Assembly: GCA_017510875.1 (NCBI GenBank)
Contig: JAFWLX010000005.1
Span: 1-29,556 of the forward strand
From: Atopobiaceae bacterium
GTDB taxonomy: Bacteria > Actinomycetota > Coriobacteriia > Coriobacteriales > Atopobiaceae
Direction of reading: 5' to 3'
DNA: 29,556 bases
A program made the position numbers and the translations under genes. The notes below the pieces were generated by a model. The model had not been told where the DNA came from, made no database searches, and saw nothing but the letters and a program-made list of their open reading frames with translations. Below, one piece after another: positions 1 to 9,206 of this stretch. Numbering within the stretch: position 1 is the first letter of the stretch; each line of letters begins with the position of its first letter.

Positions 1-128
1 ACAGTCTCGCTCCCGCCGCGCCGACGGGCGGAGCAGCCTCAGAAGGAGCCCGAGGGTTGCCGCCAGGCCGGTCCGTGGGGGACGGCGTCCGCCGAGGCCC
101 CTACCGTTGCGGCTCAATCCATCCGGGC

Positions 129-2399
129 CTATCGTGCGCGCCTGCTGCCGTGGGTCTTCTTCATCTCGTAGAGACGCTCGTCTGCCTCGACCATGGTCTT
201 GTTGATGTCGGCAAAGCTGTCAGGCCCTATAGTCAAGAACACGCTGCCATATGAAGCCGAGAGGTCAAACGGATACGAATGCGTGGCGTTGAACGTTGCC
301 ATGCCAGCGTCAACCGAGTGCCCTAACAGCCTTACGGCCTGCTCGTCCTCCAATGGGGCAAAGGCAATAAACTCGTCGCCGCCAATGCGTCCCAAGATTG
401 CGTCCGGCGGCAGGCAGGCGCTTAAAACACGCGTGGTCTGGCGTATGGCCTCGTCGCCGTATTTGTGGCCAAAGGTGTCGTTGATAGTCTTGAGCCCATC
501 AAGGTCAAAGTAGAACAGCGCCCCGGTATGTCCCTGATGCAGGTTCATGATGCGGCTCAGCTTGCTCATAAACCCGCGGCGGTTGAGCACGCCAGTCATC
601 TCGTCATAGTGCGACTGACGTTCAAGCAGCAGGTTTGACCTGCTCAGCATCTCGTTGGATTCGCGCTCGCTGGCTATCATCTGCATGTGCTTAAGAGCGA
701 TGCCTAGGTTGAGAAACGCAATCAGCTGCCCGTCATTGTCAAGGGTGCCTGCGTCTATGGCGACAACGCCCATCAGCTCGTCTCCGGCCATGATGCCACC
801 TACTGTGTACACGGTAGGGCCGCCAAGGGGGGGAATCACTACGTCAAGCAGCTCTTGTAGCGGGATGGGCGCCTCTTCTTCAGCGATTCTGATGCGCCCC
901 TTGGATAGATGCCCTTTGGGAAGCAGGGTGTCGGAGAGGGCAAACGAACGTACGCCAATGAATGATACTGGCTCGGGTAGCAAGTACAGATCGGCCTGGC
1001 GTATGCCCAGATCTTGCAAGTCCTTCAAGATAAGCTGGTAGGCCGCGCGTGGGTCGTTTGACTCGCGCATCGCGTCGTCGGCAATGTGGAAGGCGGTCCA
1101 CTCGCGTTGGCGCATGGAGAGCTTGGTTTCCTGCACGTCGGCGTTGAGCATGCGGGCAATGCCCAGGTGCAGGTTGGATATCTGCTCTATCACCCAGCCT
1201 GCGGTCTCTTTGTGCGACTCTTCTACCAGAGCTTTGAGCAGCGCAATTGCTGCCGACTGAAAGCCGTCAAGCGAGATGCGGTCACGGTAGGGCTGGTTGA
1301 GCATAAGGTTAAGGTCTTGCGAGGAGAACAGCTGGTCATCAGTGCTTCCCTTGGCCACATGCTGTTGGTAAGCGGCCTGAACCTTAAGAACAAACTCCCG
1401 CATGACCGAGCTAAAGTCCTCGACAATGACCTGCGTTGCCATCGAGAGCGTGGAATCAACCACAAGATCCGCAATCTGGTCGATAGGCGTAGGATCTTGT
1501 TCGAGCAGGGCCCTAAACTGGTCCACCATGTCGCGTGCGTCCTCGCCGCACGAGCTGCGGGCGATAAACGAGCTGGCCAGCACGGGCTCTTCCTGTGGCT
1601 TGCCCTCGCAAATGCGGATGGCCTCGCGTGCGGCCATGCATCCCAAATCGTAGCCGGTGATGTGCACTGTTGAGAGCGGTGGATTGAGGTGCGTCGAGAT
1701 TTCGTTGTCGTCAAATCCGGTAACGGCGATGTCCTGCCCAACGGCAAGCTTGCGGCGTCCCATCACGCGATAGACGGAGTGGGCAATGAGGTCGCAGCAA
1801 CATACAATGGCCTCAAGCTCGCGGTTGTTGTCGATGAGCCGGTCAATCGAGTCACCGCACTCGCCCGAGAATTCGCCGTGCTCAATCATGCTGGGCGGCG
1901 TGGGAAGGCCGTGGGCAGCCATCTCCTCGAAGAATATCTCCTCGCGCTGACGAGCCCCTGTACTCGACTCAGGTCCGCCGATAAAGGCAATCCGACGAAA
2001 ACCCTGCGTCTCTATAAGGTGGCGCATGCACTCGTGCATGCCTGCCGCGTTGTCTTTGGCTACGCAGCGATACCCGGGAATCTCACGCTCGATGACAAGG
2101 GTCTTGTTACGGTCGAGGATGCCCAGAAAGTCGCCCAGCGACACATGGTCATCAGTAAGGTAGCTTGCAATGATGCCTGCCGGCACAATGATGGCGTCAA
2201 GGTCGAGGCGCGCGGCAACCTCAAAAGCAACCCTAAAGTACGAGATGGCATTCTCACGTGAGTGGAATGGAATCAGGTCCGAGATGGCAACGAGCACATG
2301 CCCTGCCTCTTCCAAGGTGTTTTGTACGCCCATGCGAATGGTATGTATGTACTCGATGGACTTGTTGCCTACTAAAAGTCCTATACGGTAACGCCTCAT
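129..2399 (-). CDS. LacI-type ligand-binding sensor fused to GGDEF diguanylate cyclase
   Basis: Predicted to make cyclic di-GMP in response to a small ligand, perhaps a sugar. Residues about 3-290 match the periplasmic-binding-protein fold of LacI/GalR regulators (for example RRIAFIGG, then AVTGFDDNE and LNPPLSTV), but there is no N-terminal helix-turn-helix and no signal peptide or membrane segment, so it should be cytosolic. A middle region (about 300-590) probably forms a helical/GAF-like linker. The GGDEF domain starts near YDEMTGVLNRRGF; the GGDEF motif itself is at residues 673-677 and is intact, as is FDLDGLKxINDTFGH. The usual RxxD inhibitory site is replaced by LPPD, so product inhibition may be lost. 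I chose the ATG at 2399 because AGGAG lies 5 bases upstream; ATG 2402 and GTG 2417 are alternatives. Bases 1-128, downstream of its stop, hold no gene I can support. Confidence 0.85.
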   Translation of the reverse strand: MRRYRIGLLVGNKSIEYIHTIRMGVQNTLEEAGHVLVAISDLIPFHSRENAISYFRVAFEVAARLDLDAIIVPAGIIASYLTDDHVSLGDFLGILDRNKTLVIEREIPGYRCVAKDNAAGMHECMRHLIETQGFRRIAFIGGPESSTGARQREEIFFEEMAAHGLPTPPSMIEHGEFSGECGDSIDRLIDNNRELEAIVCCCDLIAHSVYRVMGRRKLAVGQDIAVTGFDDNEISTHLNPPLSTVHITGYDLGCMAAREAIRICEGKPQEEPVLASSFIARSSCGEDARDMVDQFRALLEQDPTPIDQIADLVVDSTLSMATQVIVEDFSSVMREFVLKVQAAYQQHVAKGSTDDQLFSSQDLNLMLNQPYRDRISLDGFQSAAIALLKALVEESHKETAGWVIEQISNLHLGIARMLNADVQETKLSMRQREWTAFHIADDAMRESNDPRAAYQLILKDLQDLGIRQADLYLLPEPVSFIGVRSFALSDTLLPKGHLSKGRIRIAEEEAPIPLQELLDVVIPPLGGPTVYTVGGIMAGDELMGVVAIDAGTLDNDGQLIAFLNLGIALKHMQMIASERESNEMLSRSNLLLERQSHYDEMTGVLNRRGFMSKLSRIMNLHQGHTGALFYFDLDGLKTINDTFGHKYGDEAIRQTTRVLSACLPPDAILGRIGGDEFIAFAPLEDEQAVRLLGHSVDAGMATFNATHSYPFDLSASYGSVFLTIGPDSFADINKTMVEADERLYEMKKTHGSRRAR

Positions 2400-2464
2400 C
2401 ATGTCTCCTAGCAGCACACTGAGCTTTCTTGCACATAAGAAAGAGCATAGAGTTAGTCATCTTG

Positions 2465-2500
2465 CTCTTGCCGCGCAATGCGTCTTGCAATCGGCAAGAG
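2465..2500. promoter_or_regulatory. Inverted repeat between divergent genes
   Basis: CTCTTGCCG at 2465-2473 is repeated inverted as CGGCAAGAG at 2492-2500. It lies in the 208-bp gap between the cyclase gene and the coiled-coil gene, which point away from each other. It could be an operator or part of a leader structure. The role is inferred from position only. Confidence 0.35.
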
Positions 2501-2513
2501 GAGCTGCGGAGTC

Positions 2514-2522
2514 TGGCATAAT
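2514..2522 (+). promoter_or_regulatory. Possible extended -10 promoter element
   Basis: TGGCATAAT resembles an extended -10 box (TGnTATAAT) about 85 bases upstream of the coiled-coil/signal peptidase pair. No good -35 box is visible at the right spacing, so this is weak. Confidence 0.25.
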
Positions 2523-2607
2523 GAAATGGCTCTAGGGGTAGTATGGTGACAATGGGTTTGTCCTGCGGCGTTTATGCGGGCGCTTGGCTTGGAAGGGAAC
2601 TGCTTCT

Positions 2608-3009
2608 ATGGTCTCACTGTTTGGCAAGGGCGATGGAGCCAACAAGCATCATGACGGCGAGCTGCGCAAGCTACGTCGCCAAGACCTTTTGCAGTTGCTG
2701 GTAGAGCAGATGCGCGAGGCAGAGCAGCTACAAGGCCAGGTTGCAGAGCATGAGAAGACCATAGAGGACCTTACGGCTACGACCGAAAGGCTCAAGGCCA
2801 AGCTCGACGACAAAGACGCCCAGATCGAACGCTTAAAGGGCAAGCTCGACGACAAAGACGCTCAGCTCGACCGCTTGAAGGTCAAGCTGGATGACAAAGA
2901 CAAGCAGATCGAGCACCTAGAAGACAAGATCGACACCAAAGATGAGGTTATAGCCCGGCTGAGCGACAAGGGTGCCGCCAGCCTCGAGTCCGTGGAGCCA
3001 CGCGCATGA
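2608..3009 (+). CDS. Small heptad-repeat coiled-coil protein
   Basis: Function unknown. The 133-residue, highly charged protein is predicted to be one long coiled coil. After a short N-terminal segment (MVSLFGKGDGANK) come a leucine-rich helix and about four near-identical 14-residue units of the pattern LKxKLDDKDAQIER, each being two heptads. The underlying DNA is repeated in 42-bp steps between about 2790 and 2945. There is no signal peptide or membrane segment, so it is probably cytosolic. The ATG at 2608 is preceded by a GGAAGGGAA ribosome site; a TTG at 2584 in frame is less likely. Its stop overlaps the start of the signal peptidase gene (ATGA), so the two are translationally coupled and may act together, perhaps as a partner or spatial organiser; that link is inference. 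Confidence 0.75.
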   Translation: MVSLFGKGDGANKHHDGELRKLRRQDLLQLLVEQMREAEQLQGQVAEHEKTIEDLTATTERLKAKLDDKDAQIERLKGKLDDKDAQLDRLKVKLDDKDKQIEHLEDKIDTKDEVIARLSDKGAASLESVEPRA

Positions 3010-3596
3010 GCAAGCCTGAAGACAACAGCAACCTGACCGTTGAGGACCTTGAGGCCGAGTTTTACAAAGAACGGCACCGCAACAACTTTAAACGCGTGTT
3101 CAAGAGCACCATCTCGTCGCTTTTGGTAGTGGCGGCCGTTGCCGTTATCGTGGCCATGCTGGTGCTGCCGGTGCTGCAGATCACCGGCACCTCTATGACC
3201 GAGACTCTGCACGACCACGACATCGTGGTGGCGCTGCGCGGCTCGGGCCACAAAACGGGTGATGTCATAGCCTTCTATTACAACAACAACATCCTCATCA
3301 AGCGCGTGATTGCCACCGAAGGGCAATGGGTTGACGTGAAGGAAGACGGCACGGTGTACGTTGACAACGAGCCGCTTGACGAGCCCTATGTGAGCGAGAA
3401 GGCGCGCGGCGACTGCAACATCATCATGCCCTATCAGGTGCCCGAGGGAAAGATCTTTGTGATGGGCGACCATCGCTCTACTAGCCTGGATAGCCGCAAC
3501 ACGGCATTGGGCTGCATAAGCGAGGACATGGTGGTGGGACGCCTGCTCTTTCGCGTGTGGCCGCTTACCGACATCGGTCCCATCAGCCGAGGCTAG
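3006..3596 (+). CDS. lepB: Signal peptidase I (bacterial Ser/Lys type)
   Basis: Membrane-bound serine peptidase that removes signal peptides from exported proteins. The 196-residue protein has a short cytosolic N-terminus, one membrane segment (about residues 36-58) and an extracellular catalytic domain. The family boxes are present: GTSMTETL with nucleophile Ser63, IKRVIATEG with general base Lys99, and the late box VMGDHRSTSLDSR. It therefore belongs to the bacterial Ser/Lys class, unlike the Ser/His SipW-type enzyme at 16352-17770. It is translationally coupled to the upstream coiled-coil gene and ends about 440 bp before the surface-adhesin gene, so it could serve general secretion or the nearby surface proteins. 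Confidence 0.93.
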   Translation: MSKPEDNSNLTVEDLEAEFYKERHRNNFKRVFKSTISSLLVVAAVAVIVAMLVLPVLQITGTSMTETLHDHDIVVALRGSGHKTGDVIAFYYNNNILIKRVIATEGQWVDVKEDGTVYVDNEPLDEPYVSEKARGDCNIIMPYQVPEGKIFVMGDHRSTSLDSRNTALGCISEDMVVGRLLFRVWPLTDIGPISRG

Positions 3597-3708
3597 AGTA
3601 GGCTGGGACAATTTATATCAGACAACGCATCGGCTTGGGGACGATCCCCTAACCCACGCGCACACAATGCTGGCATATTACGCTCTTGCGGTCTGCAACG
3701 CATAAAAG

Positions 3709-3728
3709 CAGGGCTACAGGCAGCCCTG
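3709..3728 (+). terminator. Hairpin downstream of lepB
   Basis: CAGGGCT and AGCCCTG form a perfect 7-bp stem with a 6-base loop, 113 bases after the signal peptidase stop. There is no U-tract after it, so it is a weak candidate terminator. Confidence 0.35.
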
Positions 3729-3974
3729 TAGGGGGCTTGGGATTTGTCAAAACCCCGTCATTCGTGCAAACGGGACAACGTTTATGAAGGTTGGTCTCAC
3801 GCTGGGGCATAAAGTTAAAAAGTAGATGTAAAAGTACGCTAATTCGGCAGGTAGAAGTATATATGGAAAATTAGTATAGACCAGCACTTTGGATGGGATG
3901 AGAACGATTCCAGCACGTATTATAATCCGCTTGGATGAGCATAATAGAACATGTATGCCTATGTGTCTTCTACC

Positions 3975-4004
3975 TTGCCGTATGGCGCGGCGGGAACTTA
4001 CTAT
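3975..4004 (+). promoter_or_regulatory. Candidate promoter of the adhesin/pilus island
   Basis: TTGCCG (3975-3980) and TACTAT (3999-4004) are spaced by 18 bases, about 30 bases before the adhesin start codon. The TATAAT at 3921-3926 is an alternative -10 box that would give a leader of roughly 100 bases. Confidence 0.35.
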
Positions 4005-4034
4005 ACCTCTGAAAAAGCGAAGGGAGGCGGCACA

Positions 4035-7000
4035 ATGGCTACAAGGACAAGTGAACATCTGGCCACGATGCTGCGCTCTCGTAAGCATGTGGCGGGCTAT
4101 GCAGGTCTGCTGGTGGCGCTGTCGGTATTTGTTGCCCTGGTAGTAACGGGAATGCTCCGGCAGCATGGCATTGCCTTCACCACGCAAGAGCAGGTGCTTG
4201 ACTGCCAGTTCTCTGATGTGGCGGCGCACACGCACAACAGTGACTGCTACGACAACGAGGGCAACCTCGTGTGCCCCTTGCCCGAGATAGAGCAGCACGT
4301 GCACGATGACAGCTGCTACACCCAAGAGCAGCAGCTGGTTTGCGGACAAGAAGAGTCCGACGGGCACACGCACACCGATGACTGCTACCAGACAGAGCTC
4401 ATCCTTACCTGCGGAAAAGAAGAGATACTCGAGGAGCACGTGCATGGCCCTGGATGCTTCCGCACTGTGGATAGCGCCGACGACGCGGCAACGGCTACCG
4501 CTGCCGGCCAGAGCTTTGAGGGCAACATAACCGACGAGCACGACAACGTTCTGCTCAAGGTCAACGTCGAGGCACCCGAGGGCGCTCTGCCCGAGGGCAG
4601 CGTCATGCGTATCGAGGCTATCGAGCCTACGCAGATCGAGGCCGCTGTGGACGAGGCCGTCTCCAAGAAGGTCGAAGGCAAGGTCGAAGAGATGCAGACC
4701 GTTGGCATCACCTTCCTCAGCCCTCAGAACGAGGAGGTCATGCCTACGTCCGACCTCAAGGTGACCTTTACCTCTGAGCTCATCAAGGACACCGATGATC
4801 CGCTGGTGGTAAGCGTTGACGAGCAGGGCGAGGCCATGGTGGTCGACGCCCTTACTCCCGAGCAACTCATTGAGCGTGACGAGACTCCTGTTGACAACGA
4901 GCTCAAGCTCGAGCAGCAGCAGCCCTATACCTATGCCATCGTCTCGACCACCCTGCAGCAGACCCTGCAGGCATCCGACGGCAACACCTATACCATCACG
5001 GTTGACTGCCCTGCCTCGGCGGGCATCCCCGCCAACGCAACGCTGGCGGTAGAGGAGGTCCTCGAGCAGACTGACGAGTACGATGCCTACCTCAACCAGG
5101 TAAACGAGACCCTGTCTGACAACGAGGCGGTTGCCAACGCGCGCTTCTTTGACATTTCTATCCTGGATGCTGCTGGCGAGAAGATTCAGCCCGCCAGCGA
5201 GGTTGGCGTGACCATCCAGCTTGCCGAGCAGCTCTCTACCGACGACAACGAGCAGGTTAAGGTCGCGCACTTTGCTGACGACGGCTCGCAGCCCGAGGAC
5301 ATAGATGCCGCCGTTAACGGCGACGCCGACCAGAACACGGTGAGCTTTGCCGCCGAGTCGTTCTCGGTCTACTCAATCTATACCATCAAGCCTGTTCCTC
5401 AGACCGATGTCATCGATGGCGAGAGCTATGTCATCATGAACTGGCATAGCGATCACACCAGCAAAGAGCGCGGCTTTGCGCTTACGGCAGAGCCTAGCGC
5501 CACCGGTCTGTACTACGCTCGCACGTGGGTGCGCCACAACGAGCTGGTGTACTCTGGCGCAGACACCGACTATCCGGTTGCACTGTGGACCTTTGCCGCA
5601 ATCACCGAGCCGGACGAGGACATGGGTCTTACCCAGACCATCCTCAACAAGAGCGAGAACAAGGATCACCTCTACACCGTCTCGACCACCGATGAGAACG
5701 GCCAGGTTAGCTACCTGTGCATCGATGACAGCGGCGTACTTTGCCTGTCCGACAGCCCTGCGCCCCTGCGCGTCAACAAGGGTCAGGAAGGCGGCGGCTA
5801 CGAGGACATGGTCATGATTGCTCGTCCCAAGGGCATGGCCAAGGACACCGCGCGCCTCAACCTTGCAAAGGACGGCAATGGCGGATACTTCCAGGCCTAT
5901 AGCGGTAAAAGCATCAACGGAAACGACTGGCAGACGCTCTTCTTGGCCGACGACTACCCCGTCAACGTGCTCAACGAGAAGCACGAGGCCGACAAGGTCT
6001 CTGTGAGCAGCCTGGTTGAGCAGGACACGGTTGTGGTGTACCAGACCGTGTGGAACAAGCTTACCGACCGCTACGACGTGCTGGCCATCACCGGCAACGG
6101 CACCTTGGTACCCATCGTTGACAACGGCAACAGCATTGGTTGGTTTACGGCCGTAGATCCCAGCGACAGCGAGAAGATTCTCTCTGCCGTTGAGTGGACC
6201 CTCTACGTGGGCACCAACGACGATGGCACCGAGAGCGGCTACTACTGGCTCTATAACAAGGACACTGACACCTTCCTCACGCCTCGCTCCATCTACGATA
6301 GCAGCGATCAGCCCCTCTATGCCAAGACTCTCAAGCGTGGCAACTTCACGCTTGACGAGCTGGGCGATCCGGCCACATTCAACTACAGCATGCGCCTGCC
6401 CGGTAGGGACGACAACGAGTTTGACTCCGCCATTACCAACTGGTCGGAGGAGGATGGCACGCAGGCCTTCTACTATGAGCTTGACGAGGACAACAACGCC
6501 AGCCTCGAGATTGGCCCGCTTGGCAAGGCAGAGCAGTTCAACTTTGCCCGCACCACCGACGTGCTGTCCGAGGAGCTCACCACTGTCGACACGCTTGACA
6601 GCGCCTCGATGGGCATCACCATGAGGATGTTTGACTATCCCAGCCGCGAGTGGATGTCCCAGACCATTGGCTCTGACTCCATCTCAAAGATCGATACCAA
6701 GACCTGGGATGGCGGCTATGTGCCTGGCCTGCTTGATCGCAAGCTTGACGCAAGCGGTGTGCCCGTATCGCGCATTACTGGCCCGCTGTCCAGCTGGTTT
6801 GATCCGGATGGCATGCAAGACGGTGCAACGTATCTAGGAGAGGTCAACCACCTCTTCCTCGAGAGCGCCTACAGCGAGACAGGCTACTTTGAGTACAACT
6901 CGGCCCTTAACTATGCCTATCTCAATGGTAGTGACTTCACGGTCTACAACCAGATTGGCGCGCCCAGCTACTCGTCCAATCACGGCAACTTCATGCCGCT

Positions 7001-9206
7001 GAGCGCGCTCAAAGAGAACTGCTTCGCCACTAACGACGTAGACGAGTTCCGCAACCCGCTGGCGTCCGACAACCCGCGCAAGGGTGACCCTGTGCACGAG
7101 ATCGCCACCTACGGCGGCAAGGAGAACAAATATAAGTACAACTACAACTTTGGCCTGAGCCTTGAGGCAAGCTTCACTCAGCCGGCGGGCGGCACTGACG
7201 ACCGCGGCAACCCCGTTGTCTTTGAGTTCAGTGGCGACGACGACTTCTGGCTGTTTGTGGACGATGTGCTGGTGCTTGACCTTGGTGGTATCCACAGCGC
7301 CATCTCGGGTAGCGTCAACTTCCAGACGGGTGAGATCACGGTCAACAATGGCCTGCCCAAAGCTATCGTCACAACTGAAGGTGCAAATATGGGGACCGGC
7401 TCCATGCCCGGTGCCACCATCAAGGAATGCTTCCAGAAGGCAGGCGTGTTCCCTGACGGCAGCGTCTGGGACGAGAACGCCACGCAGGCCGATATCGATC
7501 GCTATTTTGACGGCAACACGCTCAAGGGCAACTACTCGCTGCATACCATGAACGTGTTCTACACCGAGCGTGGCCGCAGCGCCTCCAACCTGCACATGCG
7601 CTTCAATCTGCACACCACCCAGAAGGACGCCTTCTTGGTAGAGAAGCAGCTGTCCAACACCGACAAGCAGAAGTACATCGAGGCCAACGTGAGCTTCCCC
7701 TTCCAGGTGCTGCTTAAGAACGAGAGCGGCAAGTTTGTGCCGGTGGGTGCCGAGGAGGCAGGAACCTATCTGGGTGCTACCAAGGCCACAAAGACCTACG
7801 GTGGCGGCTGGGCCGACACGGGCGAGGCCCTTAGCTTCCAGACCCTTACGCAAGAGGATGGAACCGAATACAAGAACGTGTTCTACCTGCATCCCGACGA
7901 GGCTGCCTGGTTCCACGTAAAGGACGGAAGCCAAGAGTACTTTGTGCGCGAGATTGGCGAGGACACCAGCAAGTTCAGCGTGGCACAGATCAACGACGTG
8001 GTGGTCGAGAGCGATACCGGCAGCACGCCGGTTGACGCCGAGGGCAAGTACTCTGAGTACAACTCCTCCGTGGCAACCGTAGGCGAGCGCAGCCGCGTGA
8101 CCTACTTCAACCAGCTGTCCGAGAGCCACTCCAAAGAGCTGCGCATCACCAAGGTTGTGGAGCCCGCAGGAGAGACGCACAACGTCAACGCCACCTTTAC
8201 CTTCAAGGTCTCCATTGGCCTTGACGAGCTGAAGCCTTTCAGCGAGAAGAAGTACTACATGGTAAAGGCCAATGCAGAGGGTGTCGAAGAGTACTACACG
8301 GTGCGCGGCGGTAAGGTTGTCAAGCTGGTAAAGGAAGGCGATAACTACTACCTTGACAACAGCAGCCACGAGCTGGTGGGTACAGACCCCATATGCGACT
8401 ACAGCAGCCCCCAGGGCTATGTTGAAAACGTGCCCGAAGGCTACACCGTGGTCATCAAGGACATGATGTCTGACATGCGGTTTGCGGTAGAAGAGGTGCG
8501 CATGCCCAACGGCTACACCTTTAAGAGCATCGCATGCAGCGGCTGCACCGACGTTTCTGTGGACGGCACCGTGGGTACGGGCAAGATGACCATGGGCAGC
8601 AACGCCGAGGTCACGGTTACCAACTTGTACAAGGTGCGCAAGATACGCATCGTAAAGGTTGACATCGACAACGAGAGCACAAAGCTCAAAGGTGGCCAGT
8701 TTACGCTCTACAACAGCGGTCCTGACGAGCAGGGCTTCCACAACAAGGATATCCTTGCCACCTTTACCTCCAACAGCGAGGGTGTTCTTACGGTTGAGAC
8801 TGTGGCCGAACAGTACGCGTACTCGGGCGCCAAGAAGGGCGACACCAAGCTGCAGCTTCCCGTGGGCACGTACTACCTTGTCGAGAACAAGGCGCCCTCG
8901 GGATACGAGAAGCTTACCGGAGCCGTGTGCATCACAATGGATGCCCAAGACGATGACACCACGATACCCGTGCGTTCGCAGCAGGATATCTACCAGCAAG
9001 GCCTGCCGCGTGACGCCACGTGGAACGAGACGACCAAGACCTACGACCTGGTGGTTGTCAACAGCAAGGGCACCCAGCTGCCGCAAACCGGCGGCATGGG
9101 AACGCTGCCCGTGTATCTTGCCGGTGGCACCATGATGGTTGTGGCCGCGCTTGGGCTGCTGCGCAAGCAGAGGCCTGGAAGGGGAGGTGATGTCCCGTGC
9201 GTCTAG
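4035..9206 (+). CDS. Giant LPXTG surface adhesin with fibro-slime and SpaA-type domains
   Basis: Probable tip adhesin or ancillary pilin, 1723 residues, secreted and covalently attached by a sortase. Domain order: signal/membrane segment (about 22-41); a Cys/His-rich section (57-141) with repeated HxHxxxC units such as HTHNSDCY, HTHTDDCY and HVHGPGCF; beta-rich regions; a PA14-like fibro-slime domain (about 950-1190) with GYFEYNSAL and the Asp-rich core DDDFWLFVDDVLVLDLGG near 1068; then Cna_B/SpaA-type domains, one beginning near SKELRITKVVEP (about 1365) and a last one near RIVKVD, whose paired YYLVENKAPSGY suggests an intramolecular Lys-Asn isopeptide bond. The C-terminus is a full sorting signal: LPQTGG (from 1682), hydrophobic segment, basic tail. 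The ATG at 4035 has GGGAGG seven bases upstream. The backbone pilin and class C sortase genes follow, which supports a pilus role. Confidence 0.88.
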   Translation: MATRTSEHLATMLRSRKHVAGYAGLLVALSVFVALVVTGMLRQHGIAFTTQEQVLDCQFSDVAAHTHNSDCYDNEGNLVCPLPEIEQHVHDDSCYTQEQQLVCGQEESDGHTHTDDCYQTELILTCGKEEILEEHVHGPGCFRTVDSADDAATATAAGQSFEGNITDEHDNVLLKVNVEAPEGALPEGSVMRIEAIEPTQIEAAVDEAVSKKVEGKVEEMQTVGITFLSPQNEEVMPTSDLKVTFTSELIKDTDDPLVVSVDEQGEAMVVDALTPEQLIERDETPVDNELKLEQQQPYTYAIVSTTLQQTLQASDGNTYTITVDCPASAGIPANATLAVEEVLEQTDEYDAYLNQVNETLSDNEAVANARFFDISILDAAGEKIQPASEVGVTIQLAEQLSTDDNEQVKVAHFADDGSQPEDIDAAVNGDADQNTVSFAAESFSVYSIYTIKPVPQTDVIDGESYVIMNWHSDHTSKERGFALTAEPSATGLYYARTWVRHNELVYSGADTDYPVALWTFAAITEPDEDMGLTQTILNKSENKDHLYTVSTTDENGQVSYLCIDDSGVLCLSDSPAPLRVNKGQEGGGYEDMVMIARPKGMAKDTARLNLAKDGNGGYFQAYSGKSINGNDWQTLFLADDYPVNVLNEKHEADKVSVSSLVEQDTVVVYQTVWNKLTDRYDVLAITGNGTLVPIVDNGNSIGWFTAVDPSDSEKILSAVEWTLYVGTNDDGTESGYYWLYNKDTDTFLTPRSIYDSSDQPLYAKTLKRGNFTLDELGDPATFNYSMRLPGRDDNEFDSAITNWSEEDGTQAFYYELDEDNNASLEIGPLGKAEQFNFARTTDVLSEELTTVDTLDSASMGITMRMFDYPSREWMSQTIGSDSISKIDTKTWDGGYVPGLLDRKLDASGVPVSRITGPLSSWFDPDGMQDGATYLGEVNHLFLESAYSETGYFEYNSALNYAYLNGSDFTVYNQIGAPSYSSNHGNFMPLSALKENCFATNDVDEFRNPLASDNPRKGDPVHEIATYGGKENKYKYNYNFGLSLEASFTQPAGGTDDRGNPVVFEFSGDDDFWLFVDDVLVLDLGGIHSAISGSVNFQTGEITVNNGLPKAIVTTEGANMGTGSMPGATIKECFQKAGVFPDGSVWDENATQADIDRYFDGNTLKGNYSLHTMNVFYTERGRSASNLHMRFNLHTTQKDAFLVEKQLSNTDKQKYIEANVSFPFQVLLKNESGKFVPVGAEEAGTYLGATKATKTYGGGWADTGEALSFQTLTQEDGTEYKNVFYLHPDEAAWFHVKDGSQEYFVREIGEDTSKFSVAQINDVVVESDTGSTPVDAEGKYSEYNSSVATVGERSRVTYFNQLSESHSKELRITKVVEPAGETHNVNATFTFKVSIGLDELKPFSEKKYYMVKANAEGVEEYYTVRGGKVVKLVKEGDNYYLDNSSHELVGTDPICDYSSPQGYVENVPEGYTVVIKDMMSDMRFAVEEVRMPNGYTFKSIACSGCTDVSVDGTVGTGKMTMGSNAEVTVTNLYKVRKIRIVKVDIDNESTKLKGGQFTLYNSGPDEQGFHNKDILATFTSNSEGVLTVETVAEQYAYSGAKKGDTKLQLPVGTYYLVENKAPSGYEKLTGAVCITMDAQDDDTTIPVRSQQDIYQQGLPRDATWNETTKTYDLVVVNSKGTQLPQTGGMGTLPVYLAGGTMMVVAALGLLRKQRPGRGGDVPCV

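Larger units (their letters stand above)
3597..4034 (+). other. 438-bp intergenic leader of the surface-fibre island
   Basis: No gene is supported here. The stretch from about 3780 to 3960 is clearly more AT-rich than its surroundings, as expected of a promoter region. It holds a short GGGGA/TCCCC palindrome (3637-3649), a hairpin at 3709-3728, a perfect TATAAT at 3921-3926 without a convincing -35 box, and a second promoter-like pair at 3975-4004. An open frame continues upstream of ATG 4035 to an ATG at 3951, but it lacks a ribosome site and would add residues before the signal peptide. Confidence 0.6.

Noticed and set aside
1..128. Possible gene end or RNA gene at the left edge
   Set aside because: No frame, tRNA-like fold or rRNA sequence can be recognised in these GC-rich 128 bases.
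2790..2945. Regular 42-bp repeats that might suggest a CRISPR array
   Set aside because: The repeats are contiguous, in frame and encode a heptad coiled coil; there are no unique spacers.
3951..4034. Earlier start codon for the giant adhesin
   Set aside because: ATG 3951 lacks a ribosome site and adds a non-signal extension; ATG 4035 has GGGAGG at ideal spacing and a signal segment directly after.
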